Below are positions 1 to 9,629 of a DNA stretch of 64,000 nt, piece by piece. Positions within the stretch are counted from its first letter, which is position 1. Every line of letters starts with the position of its first letter. The position numbers were made by a program, and so were the translations under genes. The stretch is from Nakamurella endophytica. GTDB taxonomy: Bacteria; Actinomycetota; Actinomycetes; Mycobacteriales; Nakamurellaceae. Location: NCBI RefSeq assembly GCF_014646215.1, contig NZ_BMNA01000004.1:586125-650124 (forward strand), written 5' to 3'. The notes beneath the pieces are model-generated. The model did no database searches. It was given only the letters and a program-made list of their open reading frames with translations, and was not told the origin of the DNA.

Positions 1-1
1 G

Positions 2-1057
<1,056 letters not shown>

Positions 1058-1125
1058 CACATGCCCCCAGCGACCGCCCTGCGGCCCCGTCCCGACCACT
1101 CGATCCGCCGGAGGAGTACACCGGA

Positions 1126-2166
1126 ATGAGCACACCGGATCTGCGCAAGTCCGACAGCACCACGTCCAGCCCGGTACCTGCACCGTCGCCGGTCGACGCC
1201 CCGGCCCGCACCCGTGCGGGCACACTCGTCCTGGGTCGGCTGCGCGCGCTGGGCGGCCCGCTGGCCGGCCTGATCCTGCTCGTCATCCTGCTGAGCGTCC
1301 TGTCGCCGTACTTCCTTCGGGCCCAGAACCTGTCGAACATCATCTCGCAGGTGTCCGACATCGGCATCATGGCGGCGGGTGCCACGTTGGTCATCCTGGT
1401 CGGCGGCATCGACCTGTCGGTGGCAGCCGTTCTGGCACTGACCATGATGTTCAGCGCCTGGCTCTTCGCGAACGTGCACCTGCCGTGGGGGTTGTCGATG
1501 ATCCTCGGCCTGGCCATGGGAGCGCTCATCGGCCTGATCAACGGCATCCTCACCACCTACGGCCGGGTCCAGGCCTTCGTGGCCACCCTGGCCACCATGT
1601 CGGCGGCGTCCGGGTTCACGCTGTTCATCACCGACGGGAACACCATCAACGGCTTCCCGAGCTGGTTCGACAAGTTCTTCAATCTCAAGCCGGGCGGCAT
1701 CCCGCTCGTCGGGATCCTCTTGGTGGTCGTCTACCTGGTCATCGGATTCTGGCTCAAGTACCGGCCCGGGGGTCGGGCGTTGTACGCCATCGGCGGCAAC
1801 GAGGAGGTCGCGCGGCTCTCGGGTCTGCCGGTGAAGTGGTCCAAGACTCGCGTCTACATGATCGCCGGCGCGCTGGCGGCGGTCGCCGGATGGATCGACA
1901 TCGCCCAGCTGGATTCCGCGGCCCCGACGGCCGGCACCGGCTACCTGCTCAACGTCATCGCCGTGGTGGTCATCGGCGGCGCGAGCCTGGCCGGTGGCGT
2001 CGGCACCATGGGCGGCACCTTCATCGGCCTGTTGATCATCGGTGTACTCAACAACGGCCTGTCCCTGCTGCACGTCAACTCCAACCTGCAGCCGGTGGTC
2101 GTCGGCATCGTCATCCTCGCCGCGGTGCTGTCCGACCGCGGCGGCATCCGAGCCCGCGGCGCCTGA
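1126..2166 (+). CDS. Sugar/polyol ABC transporter permease (RbsC/XylH type)
   Basis: Integral membrane permease partnering the preceding RbsA-like ATPase. The 346-residue protein has a hydrophilic N-terminus of about 35 residues and then 8-10 hydrophobic segments. It carries the BPD_transp_2 features GATLVILVGGIDLSVAAVLAL and the cytoplasmic coupling region near GGNEEVARLSGLPVKWSKTRVY, both typical of the ribose/xylose family. The ATG at 1126 is preceded by a strong GGAGGAG (about 1108-1116). The TPP-enzyme genes follow 76 bp later in the same orientation, so importer and enzymes are probably one transcription unit. Confidence 0.93.
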   Translation: MSTPDLRKSDSTTSSPVPAPSPVDAPARTRAGTLVLGRLRALGGPLAGLILLVILLSVLSPYFLRAQNLSNIISQVSDIGIMAAGATLVILVGGIDLSVAAVLALTMMFSAWLFANVHLPWGLSMILGLAMGALIGLINGILTTYGRVQAFVATLATMSAASGFTLFITDGNTINGFPSWFDKFFNLKPGGIPLVGILLVVVYLVIGFWLKYRPGGRALYAIGGNEEVARLSGLPVKWSKTRVYMIAGALAAVAGWIDIAQLDSAAPTAGTGYLLNVIAVVVIGGASLAGGVGTMGGTFIGLLIIGVLNNGLSLLHVNSNLQPVVVGIVILAAVLSDRGGIRARGA

Positions 2167-2242
2167 CCGGCAGCCGTCACCCGTTCCCGCCGGCGGCCGG
2201 CCCGAGCCGTCCCGCCCCCACGCAAGCCTGGAGGAGTCCGAG

Positions 2243-3253
2243 ATGACCGATGTCCCCGACCGGGACGTGCTGCTGGAGATGCAGCGGCGCATGATCCGCA
2301 TCCGGCGGTTCGACGAGCGCGCGTCCAAGATGGTCAAGCGCGGCCAGATCCCCGGCACGGTGCACACCAGCATCGGCCAGGAGGCGCAGGTCGTCGGCGC
2401 CACCATGGCGCTGGGCACCCAGGACTACATGACCGGGAACCACCGCAGCCACGGGCACCCGATCGGCAAGGGCGCTCCGCTCGGCCCGCTGATGGCCGAG
2501 CTGGTCGGCAAGGGCACCGGAGTCTGCAAGGGCAAGGGCGGCTCGCTGCACCTGGCCGACTTCGCCGTCGGCAGCCTGGGCGAGTCCGGCATCGTCGGCT
2601 CGTCGATCCCGATCGCCACCGGCGCCGGCCTGTCGGCGAAGGTGCTGGGCAACGGCCGCGTCGCGCTGGCCTTCTTCGGTGACGGCGCCGCCAACCAGGG
2701 CTGCCTGTACGAGGCCATGAACATCGCCGGCGTCTGGAAGCTCCCGGTGATCTTCCTCTGCGAGAACAACCAGTACGCGCTGTCCACTCCCGCGCACACC
2801 GTCACCTCGGGCGTGATCGCCGACCGCGCCGCGGGTTTCGGCATGCCGGGCGTCCGGGTCGAGAACGGCCAGGACGTGTTGGCCGTGTACGACGCGGTGA
2901 GCACGGCGGTGGCGCGGGCCCGCGCCGACGAGGGCCCCACCCTCGTCGAGGTGGTCACCTACCGGTTCAACGAGCACTCCGAGGGCCTGCGCCTGGGCGT
3001 GGACTACCGGAACGCCGACGAGAAGGCGGAGTGGGTCGCCAAGGACCCGATCGAGCTGTTCAAGGCCGAGCTGGTCCGACGGGGCGTGGCCACCGAACAG
3101 GAGCTGGACCAGCTCGCCGCCGACGTGCTCGCCGAGGTGGACGAGGCCGTCCGGTTCACCGACGAGAGCCCCTACCCGGACCCGTCCGTCGCGTTCGAGG
3201 ACCTCTACACCGACCAGCCGCAGCAGCCCGCCCTGGCAGGAGCCCACCAGTGA
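2243..3253 (+). CDS. Acetoin/pyruvate-type dehydrogenase E1 component, alpha subunit
   Basis: Thiamine diphosphate-dependent E1 alpha subunit, which decarboxylates or cleaves an alpha-keto substrate and hands the acyl or acetyl group to a lipoyl domain. The 336-residue protein shows the family start (MQRRMIRIRRFDERASKMVKRG), the GNHRSHGHPIGKG loop, the GKGGSLHLAD segment and the TPP-binding motif beginning GDGAANQG and ending in CENNQY. It is closer to AcoA-type (acetoin) than to branched-chain E1. The ATG at 2243 has GGAGGAG 7 nt upstream; a longer in-frame reading has no such support. It overlaps E1 beta by GTGA. The true substrate is unproven because no acetoin-specific regulator or E3 is in view. 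Confidence 0.92.
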   Translation: MTDVPDRDVLLEMQRRMIRIRRFDERASKMVKRGQIPGTVHTSIGQEAQVVGATMALGTQDYMTGNHRSHGHPIGKGAPLGPLMAELVGKGTGVCKGKGGSLHLADFAVGSLGESGIVGSSIPIATGAGLSAKVLGNGRVALAFFGDGAANQGCLYEAMNIAGVWKLPVIFLCENNQYALSTPAHTVTSGVIADRAAGFGMPGVRVENGQDVLAVYDAVSTAVARARADEGPTLVEVVTYRFNEHSEGLRLGVDYRNADEKAEWVAKDPIELFKAELVRRGVATEQELDQLAADVLAEVDEAVRFTDESPYPDPSVAFEDLYTDQPQQPALAGAHQ

Positions 3254-4329
3254 CCGTCATGAGCTACCTCGGCGCCATCGGTGCCGCGCAGCGCGAGGCC
3301 ATGCAGGCCGACGAGCGCGTGATCATCATCGGCGAGGACGTCGAGGCCAACGTCTACGGGACCACCGGCGGCAGCGGCAAGTCCCGGGCACAGCAGGGCG
3401 ACTTCCTGCAGATGTTCGGCAAGAACCGCATCCGCAACACCCCGATCTCCGAGGAGGTCATCGTCGGCGCGGCCGCCGGTGCCGCGATGACCGGCCTGCG
3501 GCCCATCGTCGACCTGTCCTACTCGTCGTTCCTCTACATGGCGATGGACCAGTTCGTGAACCAGGTGGCCAAGAACCGCTACATGTTCGGCGGCCAGGCC
3601 AGCATGCCGGTGGTGTTCCGGTCCGCCATGTTCTACGGGCTCAACACCGGAGCGCACCACTCGGACCGGCCGTACCCGATGTTCATGAACGTGCCCGGGC
3701 TGAAGATCGTCGCGCCGTCCAGCCCGAGCGACGCCAAGGGCCTGCTGCGCGCGGCCGTCGACAGCGACGACCCCGTCCTGATCTTCGAGGCGTGCATCCT
3801 CTGGGGCACCAAGGAGGACGTGGACGAGAACGAGTACCGCACGCCGCTGGGCGTCGGTCGGACGCTGCGCACCGGAACCGACGCGACGATCGTGGCGGTG
3901 TCCGGCGCCGTCCCCGAGGCCGTCGCCGCCGCCGACGCACTGGCGCAGGAGGGCATCTCGGTCGAGGTCTTCGACCCGCGGACGCTGGTGCCGCTGGACG
4001 TCGACGGCATCCTGCAGGCCGCCGCCAAGACCGGACGATTGGTCGTCGCGGACCCGGCGCACCGCACGTGCAGTGCGTCCAGCGAGATCTCGGCGCTGGC
4101 CGCCGAGCACATCTTCGACCAGCTCAAGGGACCGATCCGCCGGGTGACCACGCCGGACACCCAGATCCCGTTCAGCCCTGCGCTGGAGAAGCAGCTGTAC
4201 CCGAACCGCAGCACCATCGCCGACGCCGTCCGGGCCTCCCTGGGCGAGCGCCGGCACGGCACCGACGGTGCCAACGGCAGGACCATCGCCGACGACTCCA
4301 TCGACGTGAAAGAGGTTCCGGCATCATGA
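3250..4329 (+). CDS. Acetoin/pyruvate-type dehydrogenase E1 component, beta subunit
   Basis: Second half of the alpha2beta2 E1 enzyme. The 359-residue protein has the transketolase pyrimidine-binding domain (GEDVEANVYGTTGGSGKS, RIRNTPISEEVIVGAAAGAA) and the C-terminal transketolase domain (EVFDPRTLVPLDVDGI). The GTG at 3250 overlaps the alpha-subunit stop as GTGA, implying translational coupling; an ATG at 3259 is an alternative. The C-terminus is about 25 residues longer than the typical beta fold and hydrophilic. Its stop overlaps the lipoyl-domain gene as ATGA. Confidence 0.92.
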   Translation: MTVMSYLGAIGAAQREAMQADERVIIIGEDVEANVYGTTGGSGKSRAQQGDFLQMFGKNRIRNTPISEEVIVGAAAGAAMTGLRPIVDLSYSSFLYMAMDQFVNQVAKNRYMFGGQASMPVVFRSAMFYGLNTGAHHSDRPYPMFMNVPGLKIVAPSSPSDAKGLLRAAVDSDDPVLIFEACILWGTKEDVDENEYRTPLGVGRTLRTGTDATIVAVSGAVPEAVAAADALAQEGISVEVFDPRTLVPLDVDGILQAAAKTGRLVVADPAHRTCSASSEISALAAEHIFDQLKGPIRRVTTPDTQIPFSPALEKQLYPNRSTIADAVRASLGERRHGTDGANGRTIADDSIDVKEVPAS

Positions 4330-4571
4330 GCAGGATCGAAGTGCTGCTGCCGCAGTGGGGCATGGGCATGAGCGAGGGCACCATCACCACCTGGCTGAAG
4401 TCCGTCGGCGACACCGTCGCCGAGGACGAGCCGCTGGCCGAGGTGGAGGCCGAGAAGGTCGAGGAGACCCTCGAGTCCCCGGCCGCCGGCACCCTCACCG
4501 AGATCGTGGTCCCCGAGGGCGAGACGGTCGAGGTGCGCACGCTGGTCGCGGTCATCGAATCCGAGGACTGA
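4326..4571 (+). CDS. Stand-alone lipoyl (biotinyl/lipoyl-attachment) domain protein
   Basis: An 81-residue protein that is essentially a single lipoyl domain: LLPQWGMGMSEGTI at the start, the modification turn VEAEKVEETLESP with Lys44 as the expected lipoylated residue, and the closing GETVEVRTLVAVIES strand. In normal 2-oxoacid dehydrogenase complexes this domain is the N-terminus of E2. Here it ends after the domain, without peripheral-subunit-binding or acyltransferase domains. The ATG at 4326 overlaps the E1 beta stop by 4 bp. The missing E2 catalytic core is encoded at 8895-9629 and a lipoyl ligase-like gene follows at 9626, so this protein is probably the mobile acyl carrier of the complex. 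Confidence 0.9.
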   Translation: MSRIEVLLPQWGMGMSEGTITTWLKSVGDTVAEDEPLAEVEAEKVEETLESPAAGTLTEIVVPEGETVEVRTLVAVIESED

Positions 4572-4752
4572 ATCAGCCGGACAAGTCTCGCCGCCTGGCG
4601 GTGGCGGTCGCGGCGGGCACGCCGGCCGACCGGACCGCGCGGGCAGAGCGCGGCCGGCGGTGACCGCCCGCGACACCGGCGCGGACACAGGGCCCGAGCG
4701 GCCACCGACCCTGCACCGACCCCTGCACCGACCGACACACTGGAGTGATCAG

Positions 4753-6459
4753 GTGACACGTCCGGAACTGACCGGAGCGCCGTTCGACGTCGTCGTCATC
4801 GGCGCCGGCATCAACGGTTTGGGCATCGCCCAGGACGCCGCGCTGCGCGGGCTGCGCGTCGCGCTGCTCGAGCAGGAGGACCTGTGCAGCGGCGTCTCCG
4901 CGTGGTCGGGTCGGCTGGTGCACGGCGGACTGCGGTACCTGGAGCAGTACGACGTCCGGCTGGTCCGGGAGTCGCTGCAGGAACGCGAGCGGCTGTTCAC
5001 GCTCGCCCCGCACCTGTGCCACCCGGTGCCGCTGATGATCCCGCTGTTCAAGCACAACCGCCGTCCGGGCTGGATGGTGGAGCTCGGCATGGTGGCCTAC
5101 GACGCGCTGTCGGTCGGCAAGACTCCGCCGATGCACCGGGTGCTGACCAAGGGCCGGGCCGCGAAGCGGTTCACGGGCATCTCGCACGACGGGCTGCAGG
5201 GTGCCGTGGTCTTCTACGACGGGCAGCTGGAGCTGGCCGAGCGCCTGTGCGTGGAACTCGCCGTCGACGCCCGCACCAACGGCGCCGTGATCGCCACCCA
5301 CGTGCGGGTCGACGCGCCGATCCTCGCCGACGGCCGGGTCCGCGGCGTCCGCTGGACCGACCGGCTCACCGGCGAGACGGGTGAGACCCACGCCGATCTC
5401 GTCTACAACGTCGCGGGTCCGTGGATCGACCGGGCCCTGGCCGCCGAGGGGGTGCCCGTCCAGCCGCGACTGAACGGCGGCACCAAGGGCAGCCACCTCA
5501 TCGTCGATCCGTTCCCCGGCGCCCCTACCGACGTCGTGTACTACGAGTCCCGGCGGGACGGCCGGCTGGTGCTGATCATCCCGTGGATGGGCCGGTACCT
5601 CATCGGCACGACGGACATCCGGTTCGAGGACGACCCGTCCACGGCGCGCTGCGACATCGGCGAGGCCGAGTACCTGCTCGGCGAGGTCAACGCGCTGATC
5701 CCGGAGGCGCACCTGTCCCTGGACGACGTGCTGTTCACCTACAGCGGCGTCCGCCCCCTGCCGTACGTGCCGGACACCGCCGAGTCCTCGGTGCCGCGCT
5801 CGCACGTGCTGCACGACCACGCCGACACCGGCATCCGGGGACTGGTCACCGTGGTCGGCGGAAAGCTGACCACCTACCGGCAGCTGGCGCAGGACGCCGT
5901 GGACGACATCTTCCGCCGGCGCGAGCGTCCCGCTCCCCCGTGCCCCACCCGGCGGCGGCTGCTGCCCGGGGCGCAGGTGGCGGACCTGGCGGCGCTCCGC
6001 CGGTCGCTGGCCGCCCGCAGCAGCCTGCCGGCCGACGTGGTCGACCGGCTGGTCCGCCTCTACGGCAGCCGCGCCGTCCAGGTGGTCGACCTGGTCGGCG
6101 CCGACCCGGCGCTGGCCGAGGTGGTCGACCCCCGGTCCCGGCTGATCGCGGCGGAGCTGCTCTTCGCCGTCGACACAGACCTGGCGTGCACGCTGACCGA
6201 CGTGCTGGCCCGCCGGGTGCTGGTGGCCTTCCAGCCGGGTCACGGTCTCGAGTCCGTCGACCGGGCCGTACAGGTCCTGGGCGACCACCTGGGCTGGGAC
6301 GAGGACCGCCGCCGGCGCGAGGTCGACGGCTACCGCACCTGGCTGCAGGTGCTCGCCGTCCCCGACCCGGCGGGACCGCGCTCGGAGAGCTTCGGCGCCG
6401 GCGCGACGGTCACCACCGCCGCGAGGTCGGCCACCGCCGCCGCGGGGGCCAGGGCCTGA
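4753..6459 (+). CDS. GlpD-like FAD-dependent glycerol-3-phosphate/polyol-phosphate dehydrogenase
   Basis: Flavoenzyme of the GlpD family (568 aa), which oxidises glycerol 3-phosphate or a related polyol phosphate at the membrane and feeds quinones. It has an N-terminal Rossmann FAD motif VVIGAGINGLGIAQDAALRG, the GlpD hallmark WSGRLVHGGLRYLEQYDVRL, GTTDIRFEDD, the HVVGGKLTTYR-like region (VVGGKLTTYRQLAQ) and the C-terminal DAO_C domain. The start is taken as GTG 4753 because TGGAG lies 8 nt upstream and the homologous region begins there; an upstream in-frame extension is low-complexity. EryB of erythritol catabolism is a member of this family, so in this kinase/aldolase cluster glycerol 3-phosphate need not be the substrate. 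Confidence 0.9.
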   Translation: MTRPELTGAPFDVVVIGAGINGLGIAQDAALRGLRVALLEQEDLCSGVSAWSGRLVHGGLRYLEQYDVRLVRESLQERERLFTLAPHLCHPVPLMIPLFKHNRRPGWMVELGMVAYDALSVGKTPPMHRVLTKGRAAKRFTGISHDGLQGAVVFYDGQLELAERLCVELAVDARTNGAVIATHVRVDAPILADGRVRGVRWTDRLTGETGETHADLVYNVAGPWIDRALAAEGVPVQPRLNGGTKGSHLIVDPFPGAPTDVVYYESRRDGRLVLIIPWMGRYLIGTTDIRFEDDPSTARCDIGEAEYLLGEVNALIPEAHLSLDDVLFTYSGVRPLPYVPDTAESSVPRSHVLHDHADTGIRGLVTVVGGKLTTYRQLAQDAVDDIFRRRERPAPPCPTRRRLLPGAQVADLAALRRSLAARSSLPADVVDRLVRLYGSRAVQVVDLVGADPALAEVVDPRSRLIAAELLFAVDTDLACTLTDVLARRVLVAFQPGHGLESVDRAVQVLGDHLGWDEDRRRREVDGYRTWLQVLAVPDPAGPRSESFGAGATVTTAARSATAAAGARA

Positions 6460-6460
6460 C

Positions 6461-7975
6461 ATGTCCGGCACCGCACCGTACGTGCTGGCCCTGGACGAGG
6501 GATCCAGCAGCGCCCGCAGTGTCGTCGTCGACAGCACCGGCGCCATCGTCGGCGAGGCCAGGGCGGCCGTGGAGTGGAGCCGGCCGCGCCCGGGTTGGGT
6601 GGAGCTGGACCCGCGGTACCTGTGGCGCACCCAGCTCGACACCGTGCACCGCGTCATGGCGCAGACCGGCGTCCACGCCTCGGATCTCGCCGCGGTGGCC
6701 GTCACCTCGCACCGCGAGACGGTGATGATCTGGGACCGCCGCACCGGTGAGCCGGTGCACGACGCGGTGGTCTGGATCTCCCACCAGACGGACGACATCG
6801 TCCGGCGCTGGCAGGCGGCCGGGCTCGACGCGGAGTTCCGCCGGCGCACCGGCCTGCGCAACGACTCGTTCTTCTCCGCCGCCAAGGTGGCCTGGCTGCT
6901 GGCGGAGGTGCCGGGCGTCCGGGAACGTGCGGAAGCCGGCGAGCTGGCCTGCGGCACGGTCGACACTTGGCTGGTCTGGAACCTGACCGGCGGTCGGGTG
7001 CACCGCACCGACCACTCCTGCGCGTCCCGCACCGCGCTGTTCGACCTGGAGAACCTGCGCTGGGACACCGAGCTCTGCGCGATGCTCGGCATCCCGACCT
7101 CGCTGCTGGCCGAGACCGTCGCTTCTGACGACGATTTCGGGAAGACCGACCCGTCCGTGCTGGGTCTGCCGGTCCCCATCCGCGGGGTGCTCGCCGACCA
7201 GCAGGCAGGCATGTACGGGCAGGCGTGCTTCGGCGCCGGGTCCGCGAAGAACACCTTCGGCACGGCGGGCGTGCTCACCGTCAACTCCGGCGTCCGGCCG
7301 CAGCTCGTGGACGGGCTGACCAGCAGCGTGGGCTGGACGGTCGGCGGCCGGACCGCCTACGAGCTCGAGGGCGTGGTGTTCCACAGCGGACAGACGCTGC
7401 AGTGGCTGCGCGACAACCTGCGACTGTTCGACGACGCGACGGACATCGAGACCCTGGCCTCGTCCGTCCCCGACGCCGGCGGCGTGTACCTGGTCCCGGC
7501 CTTCGGCGGCATGTGCGCGCCACACTGGGACCGCCAGGCCCGGGCCTCCGTCGTCGGTCTGACGCTGGAGACCAACCACGCGCACCTGGTGCGCGCCGCC
7601 CTGGAGGCCATGGCCTTCCAGACCTGCGACGTCATCACCGAACTCGACCGCGGCGGAGTCCCGGTCACCGAACTGAAGGTCGACGGCGGCGCAGCCCGCA
7701 ACGATCTGCTCTGCCAGTTCCTCGCGGACATCAGCGGGCGGGTCATCCGGCGTCCGCGCGCGCTGGAGCGGACGGCGCTCGGCGTCGCCTACGTCGCCGG
7801 CCTGGCCACGGGTGTGTGGTCCTCGGCCGACGAGATCGAACGCTCGTGGAGCTGCGACCGCGAGTTCGAGCCCCGGATGTCCCCGGACGAGCGCGCAGCC
7901 CGGCGGAGCGGCTGGCAGGAGGCGGTCGACCGCACCCTGCCCAGCCGGTTCGACCCCGCCCTGCGCGGCGCGTGA
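6461..7975 (+). CDS. FGGY-family carbohydrate kinase, glycerol kinase-like
   Basis: ATP-dependent polyol/sugar kinase of 504 aa, starting 1 nt after the GlpD-like stop. It has the phosphate-1 loop ALDEGSSSARSVVVD, the GlpK-type TSHRETVMIWDRRTG segment, the adenosine-side motif KNTFGTAGVLTVNSG, the FGGY signature region LVPAFGGMCAPHWDRQAR and KVDGGAARNDLLCQFLADI. It is closer to GlpK than to XylB, but residues around the glycerol pocket differ (for example DEGSSS where GlpK has DQGTTS-like residues), so another polyol is possible. Pairing with a GlpD-like dehydrogenase indicates phosphorylation followed by oxidation to a ketose phosphate. Confidence 0.9.
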   Translation: MSGTAPYVLALDEGSSSARSVVVDSTGAIVGEARAAVEWSRPRPGWVELDPRYLWRTQLDTVHRVMAQTGVHASDLAAVAVTSHRETVMIWDRRTGEPVHDAVVWISHQTDDIVRRWQAAGLDAEFRRRTGLRNDSFFSAAKVAWLLAEVPGVRERAEAGELACGTVDTWLVWNLTGGRVHRTDHSCASRTALFDLENLRWDTELCAMLGIPTSLLAETVASDDDFGKTDPSVLGLPVPIRGVLADQQAGMYGQACFGAGSAKNTFGTAGVLTVNSGVRPQLVDGLTSSVGWTVGGRTAYELEGVVFHSGQTLQWLRDNLRLFDDATDIETLASSVPDAGGVYLVPAFGGMCAPHWDRQARASVVGLTLETNHAHLVRAALEAMAFQTCDVITELDRGGVPVTELKVDGGAARNDLLCQFLADISGRVIRRPRALERTALGVAYVAGLATGVWSSADEIERSWSCDREFEPRMSPDERAARRSGWQEAVDRTLPSRFDPALRGA

Positions 7976-8007
7976 CCACGACCCCCACCACGAGAGGTGC
8001 TGCCGAC

Positions 8008-8898
8008 ATGACGGAGTCCAAGCCGCTGCAGTGGTTGCAGCAGGCGCGCGACGGCGGGTACGCCGTGGGCGCGTTCAACGTCCACAACGACGAGACCACC
8101 CAGGCCCTGCTGCTCGCGGCGGAGCAGGCGCAGTCGCCGGTCTTCCTGCAGATCGGGCGCGCGGTGGTGCCGCACATGGGCCTGCGCAAGGCCTGGGAGA
8201 TGACCGTCCGGAACGCCCGGGAGTCCGACGCCGACTACGTCGTCCACCTCGACCACGGCCCCTACGACGAGGTCCTCGAGGCCATCCGGCTCGGCTTCGA
8301 CTCGATCATGTACGACGGCGCGCACCTGCCGTTCGAGGAGAACATCGCCACCACCCGCAAGGTCGTGCAGCTCGCGCACGAGTACGGCATCCCGGTCGAG
8401 GCCGAGCTGGGTCGCATCCCGGACGCCGACGAGCACATCGAGTGGGGCTCGTACTACACCGACGTGGACGAGGCCGAGCGGTTCGTCGCGGAGACCGGCG
8501 TCGACATGCTCGCCATCTCGGCCGGTGTCATGCACGGCACCACGGCCGGTGAGCCGCAGCCGCTGGCGATCGACCTGATCGCGCGGATCCGCGACGTGGT
8601 CCCGGTGCCGCTGGTGCTGCACGGTGCCTCCGGCGTCCCGGACGCCCAGATGCACGCCGCCATCGGTGTCGGCGTCCACAAGCTCAACGCCGACACCGAT
8701 CTGCGGCTGGCCTTCCGCGGCGGCCTCGAGGAGGCGTTCGGCGAGGGCGACCGGCAGCTCGAGTACGCCCTGCTGCGGGGCCGGGACCGGATGGCGGCGG
8801 CCACGGTGGCCAAGATGCGCGCCTACGGCTGCGCCGGCGCGACCGCCGGTCGCGCCGTGGGCGTGCCGGCGGTCGACGGTGCGGCGGTCTCGGCATGA
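8008..8898 (+). CDS. Class II ketose-bisphosphate aldolase (Fba/KbaY/GatY family)
   Basis: Zinc-dependent aldolase, 296 aa, cleaving a ketose (bis)phosphate into dihydroxyacetone phosphate and an aldehyde. The family landmarks are GAFNVHNDETTQALLLAAE near the N-terminus, the catalytic/zinc VVHLDHGPYDEVLEAI, VEAELGRI, LHGASGVPD with a zinc histidine, and the phosphate-binding NADTDLRLAF. The ATG at 8008 has GAGAGG about 10 nt upstream. It lies between a kinase and the E2 core, fitting a pathway that phosphorylates, oxidises and then splits a polyol. Whether it acts on fructose, tagatose or another ketose bisphosphate cannot be read off. Confidence 0.9.
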   Translation: MTESKPLQWLQQARDGGYAVGAFNVHNDETTQALLLAAEQAQSPVFLQIGRAVVPHMGLRKAWEMTVRNARESDADYVVHLDHGPYDEVLEAIRLGFDSIMYDGAHLPFEENIATTRKVVQLAHEYGIPVEAELGRIPDADEHIEWGSYYTDVDEAERFVAETGVDMLAISAGVMHGTTAGEPQPLAIDLIARIRDVVPVPLVLHGASGVPDAQMHAAIGVGVHKLNADTDLRLAFRGGLEEAFGEGDRQLEYALLRGRDRMAAATVAKMRAYGCAGATAGRAVGVPAVDGAAVSA

Positions 8899-9629
8899 CG
8901 GCCGACGGTCAGCAGCTGGCCGCCGTGCCCGCCGCCGGCGCCCCCGCGACGACCGCACCGGCCCTGCCGTCCGCGCCGGTCAGCACGCCGCTCGCCGGGG
9001 TACGCAAGGTGGCCGCCCGCCGCATGGTGGAGGCCTGGGCGGCGCCGGTGTTCCACCTCGGCGTGGACGTCGACATGACGAGGCTGCTCGGCGCGGACCT
9101 CAGGTCCCGCGGGGCCACCGTCACCGACGCCATCGTGCTGGCCTGCGTCCGGGCACTGCAGGCCCATCCGCAGCTGAACGCCCACTTCGCCGACAACGTC
9201 GTCACCGTGTTCCCGTCGATCAACGTCGGGCTGGCCGTGGCCACCGACGCCGGCCTCACCGTGCCGGTGCTCGCCGACCTCGGCGGCGAGGCGCTCCCGG
9301 GCATCGCGGCCAAGCGCAAGGACGTGGTGGCGCGGGCCCGGGCCGGCAAGCTGGCGATGAAGGACATCACCGGCGGCACCTTCACGGTGTCCAACCTCGG
9401 CATGCTCGGCATCGACCGGTTCGACGCGATCCTCAACCCGCCGCAGATCGCCATCCTGGCCGTGGGCAGCACCGTGCAGACGCCGGTCGTCCGGGACGGC
9501 GCGGTCACCGTGGCGCCGCTGGCGTCGTTCACCCTGACCTGCGACCACCGGGCCGTGGACGGCGCGACCGGGGCGGGCCTGCTCGCCGACATCCGGGCCG
9601 CGCTGGAACGCGGGGACGGACTGGAGTGA
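8895..9629 (+). CDS. E2 acyltransferase catalytic domain lacking lipoyl domains
   Basis: Chloramphenicol acetyltransferase-like core of a 2-oxoacid dehydrogenase E2 (244 aa), which moves the acyl group from the lipoyl arm to CoA. After an Ala/Pro-rich segment of about 30 residues it begins with the usual LAGVRKVAARRMVEAW. It contains GLTVPVLADLGG, the FTVSNLGMLGIDRF turn, LNPPQIAILAVG and the active-site CDHRAVDGATGAGLL (His218, Asp222). No lipoyl domain and no recognisable peripheral subunit-binding domain precede it; the lipoyl domain is the separate 81-residue protein at 4326. The ATG overlaps the aldolase stop (ATGA), and its own stop overlaps the lipoate ligase-like gene (GTGA). Confidence 0.9.
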   Translation: MTADGQQLAAVPAAGAPATTAPALPSAPVSTPLAGVRKVAARRMVEAWAAPVFHLGVDVDMTRLLGADLRSRGATVTDAIVLACVRALQAHPQLNAHFADNVVTVFPSINVGLAVATDAGLTVPVLADLGGEALPGIAAKRKDVVARARAGKLAMKDITGGTFTVSNLGMLGIDRFDAILNPPQIAILAVGSTVQTPVVRDGAVTVAPLASFTLTCDHRAVDGATGAGLLADIRAALERGDGLE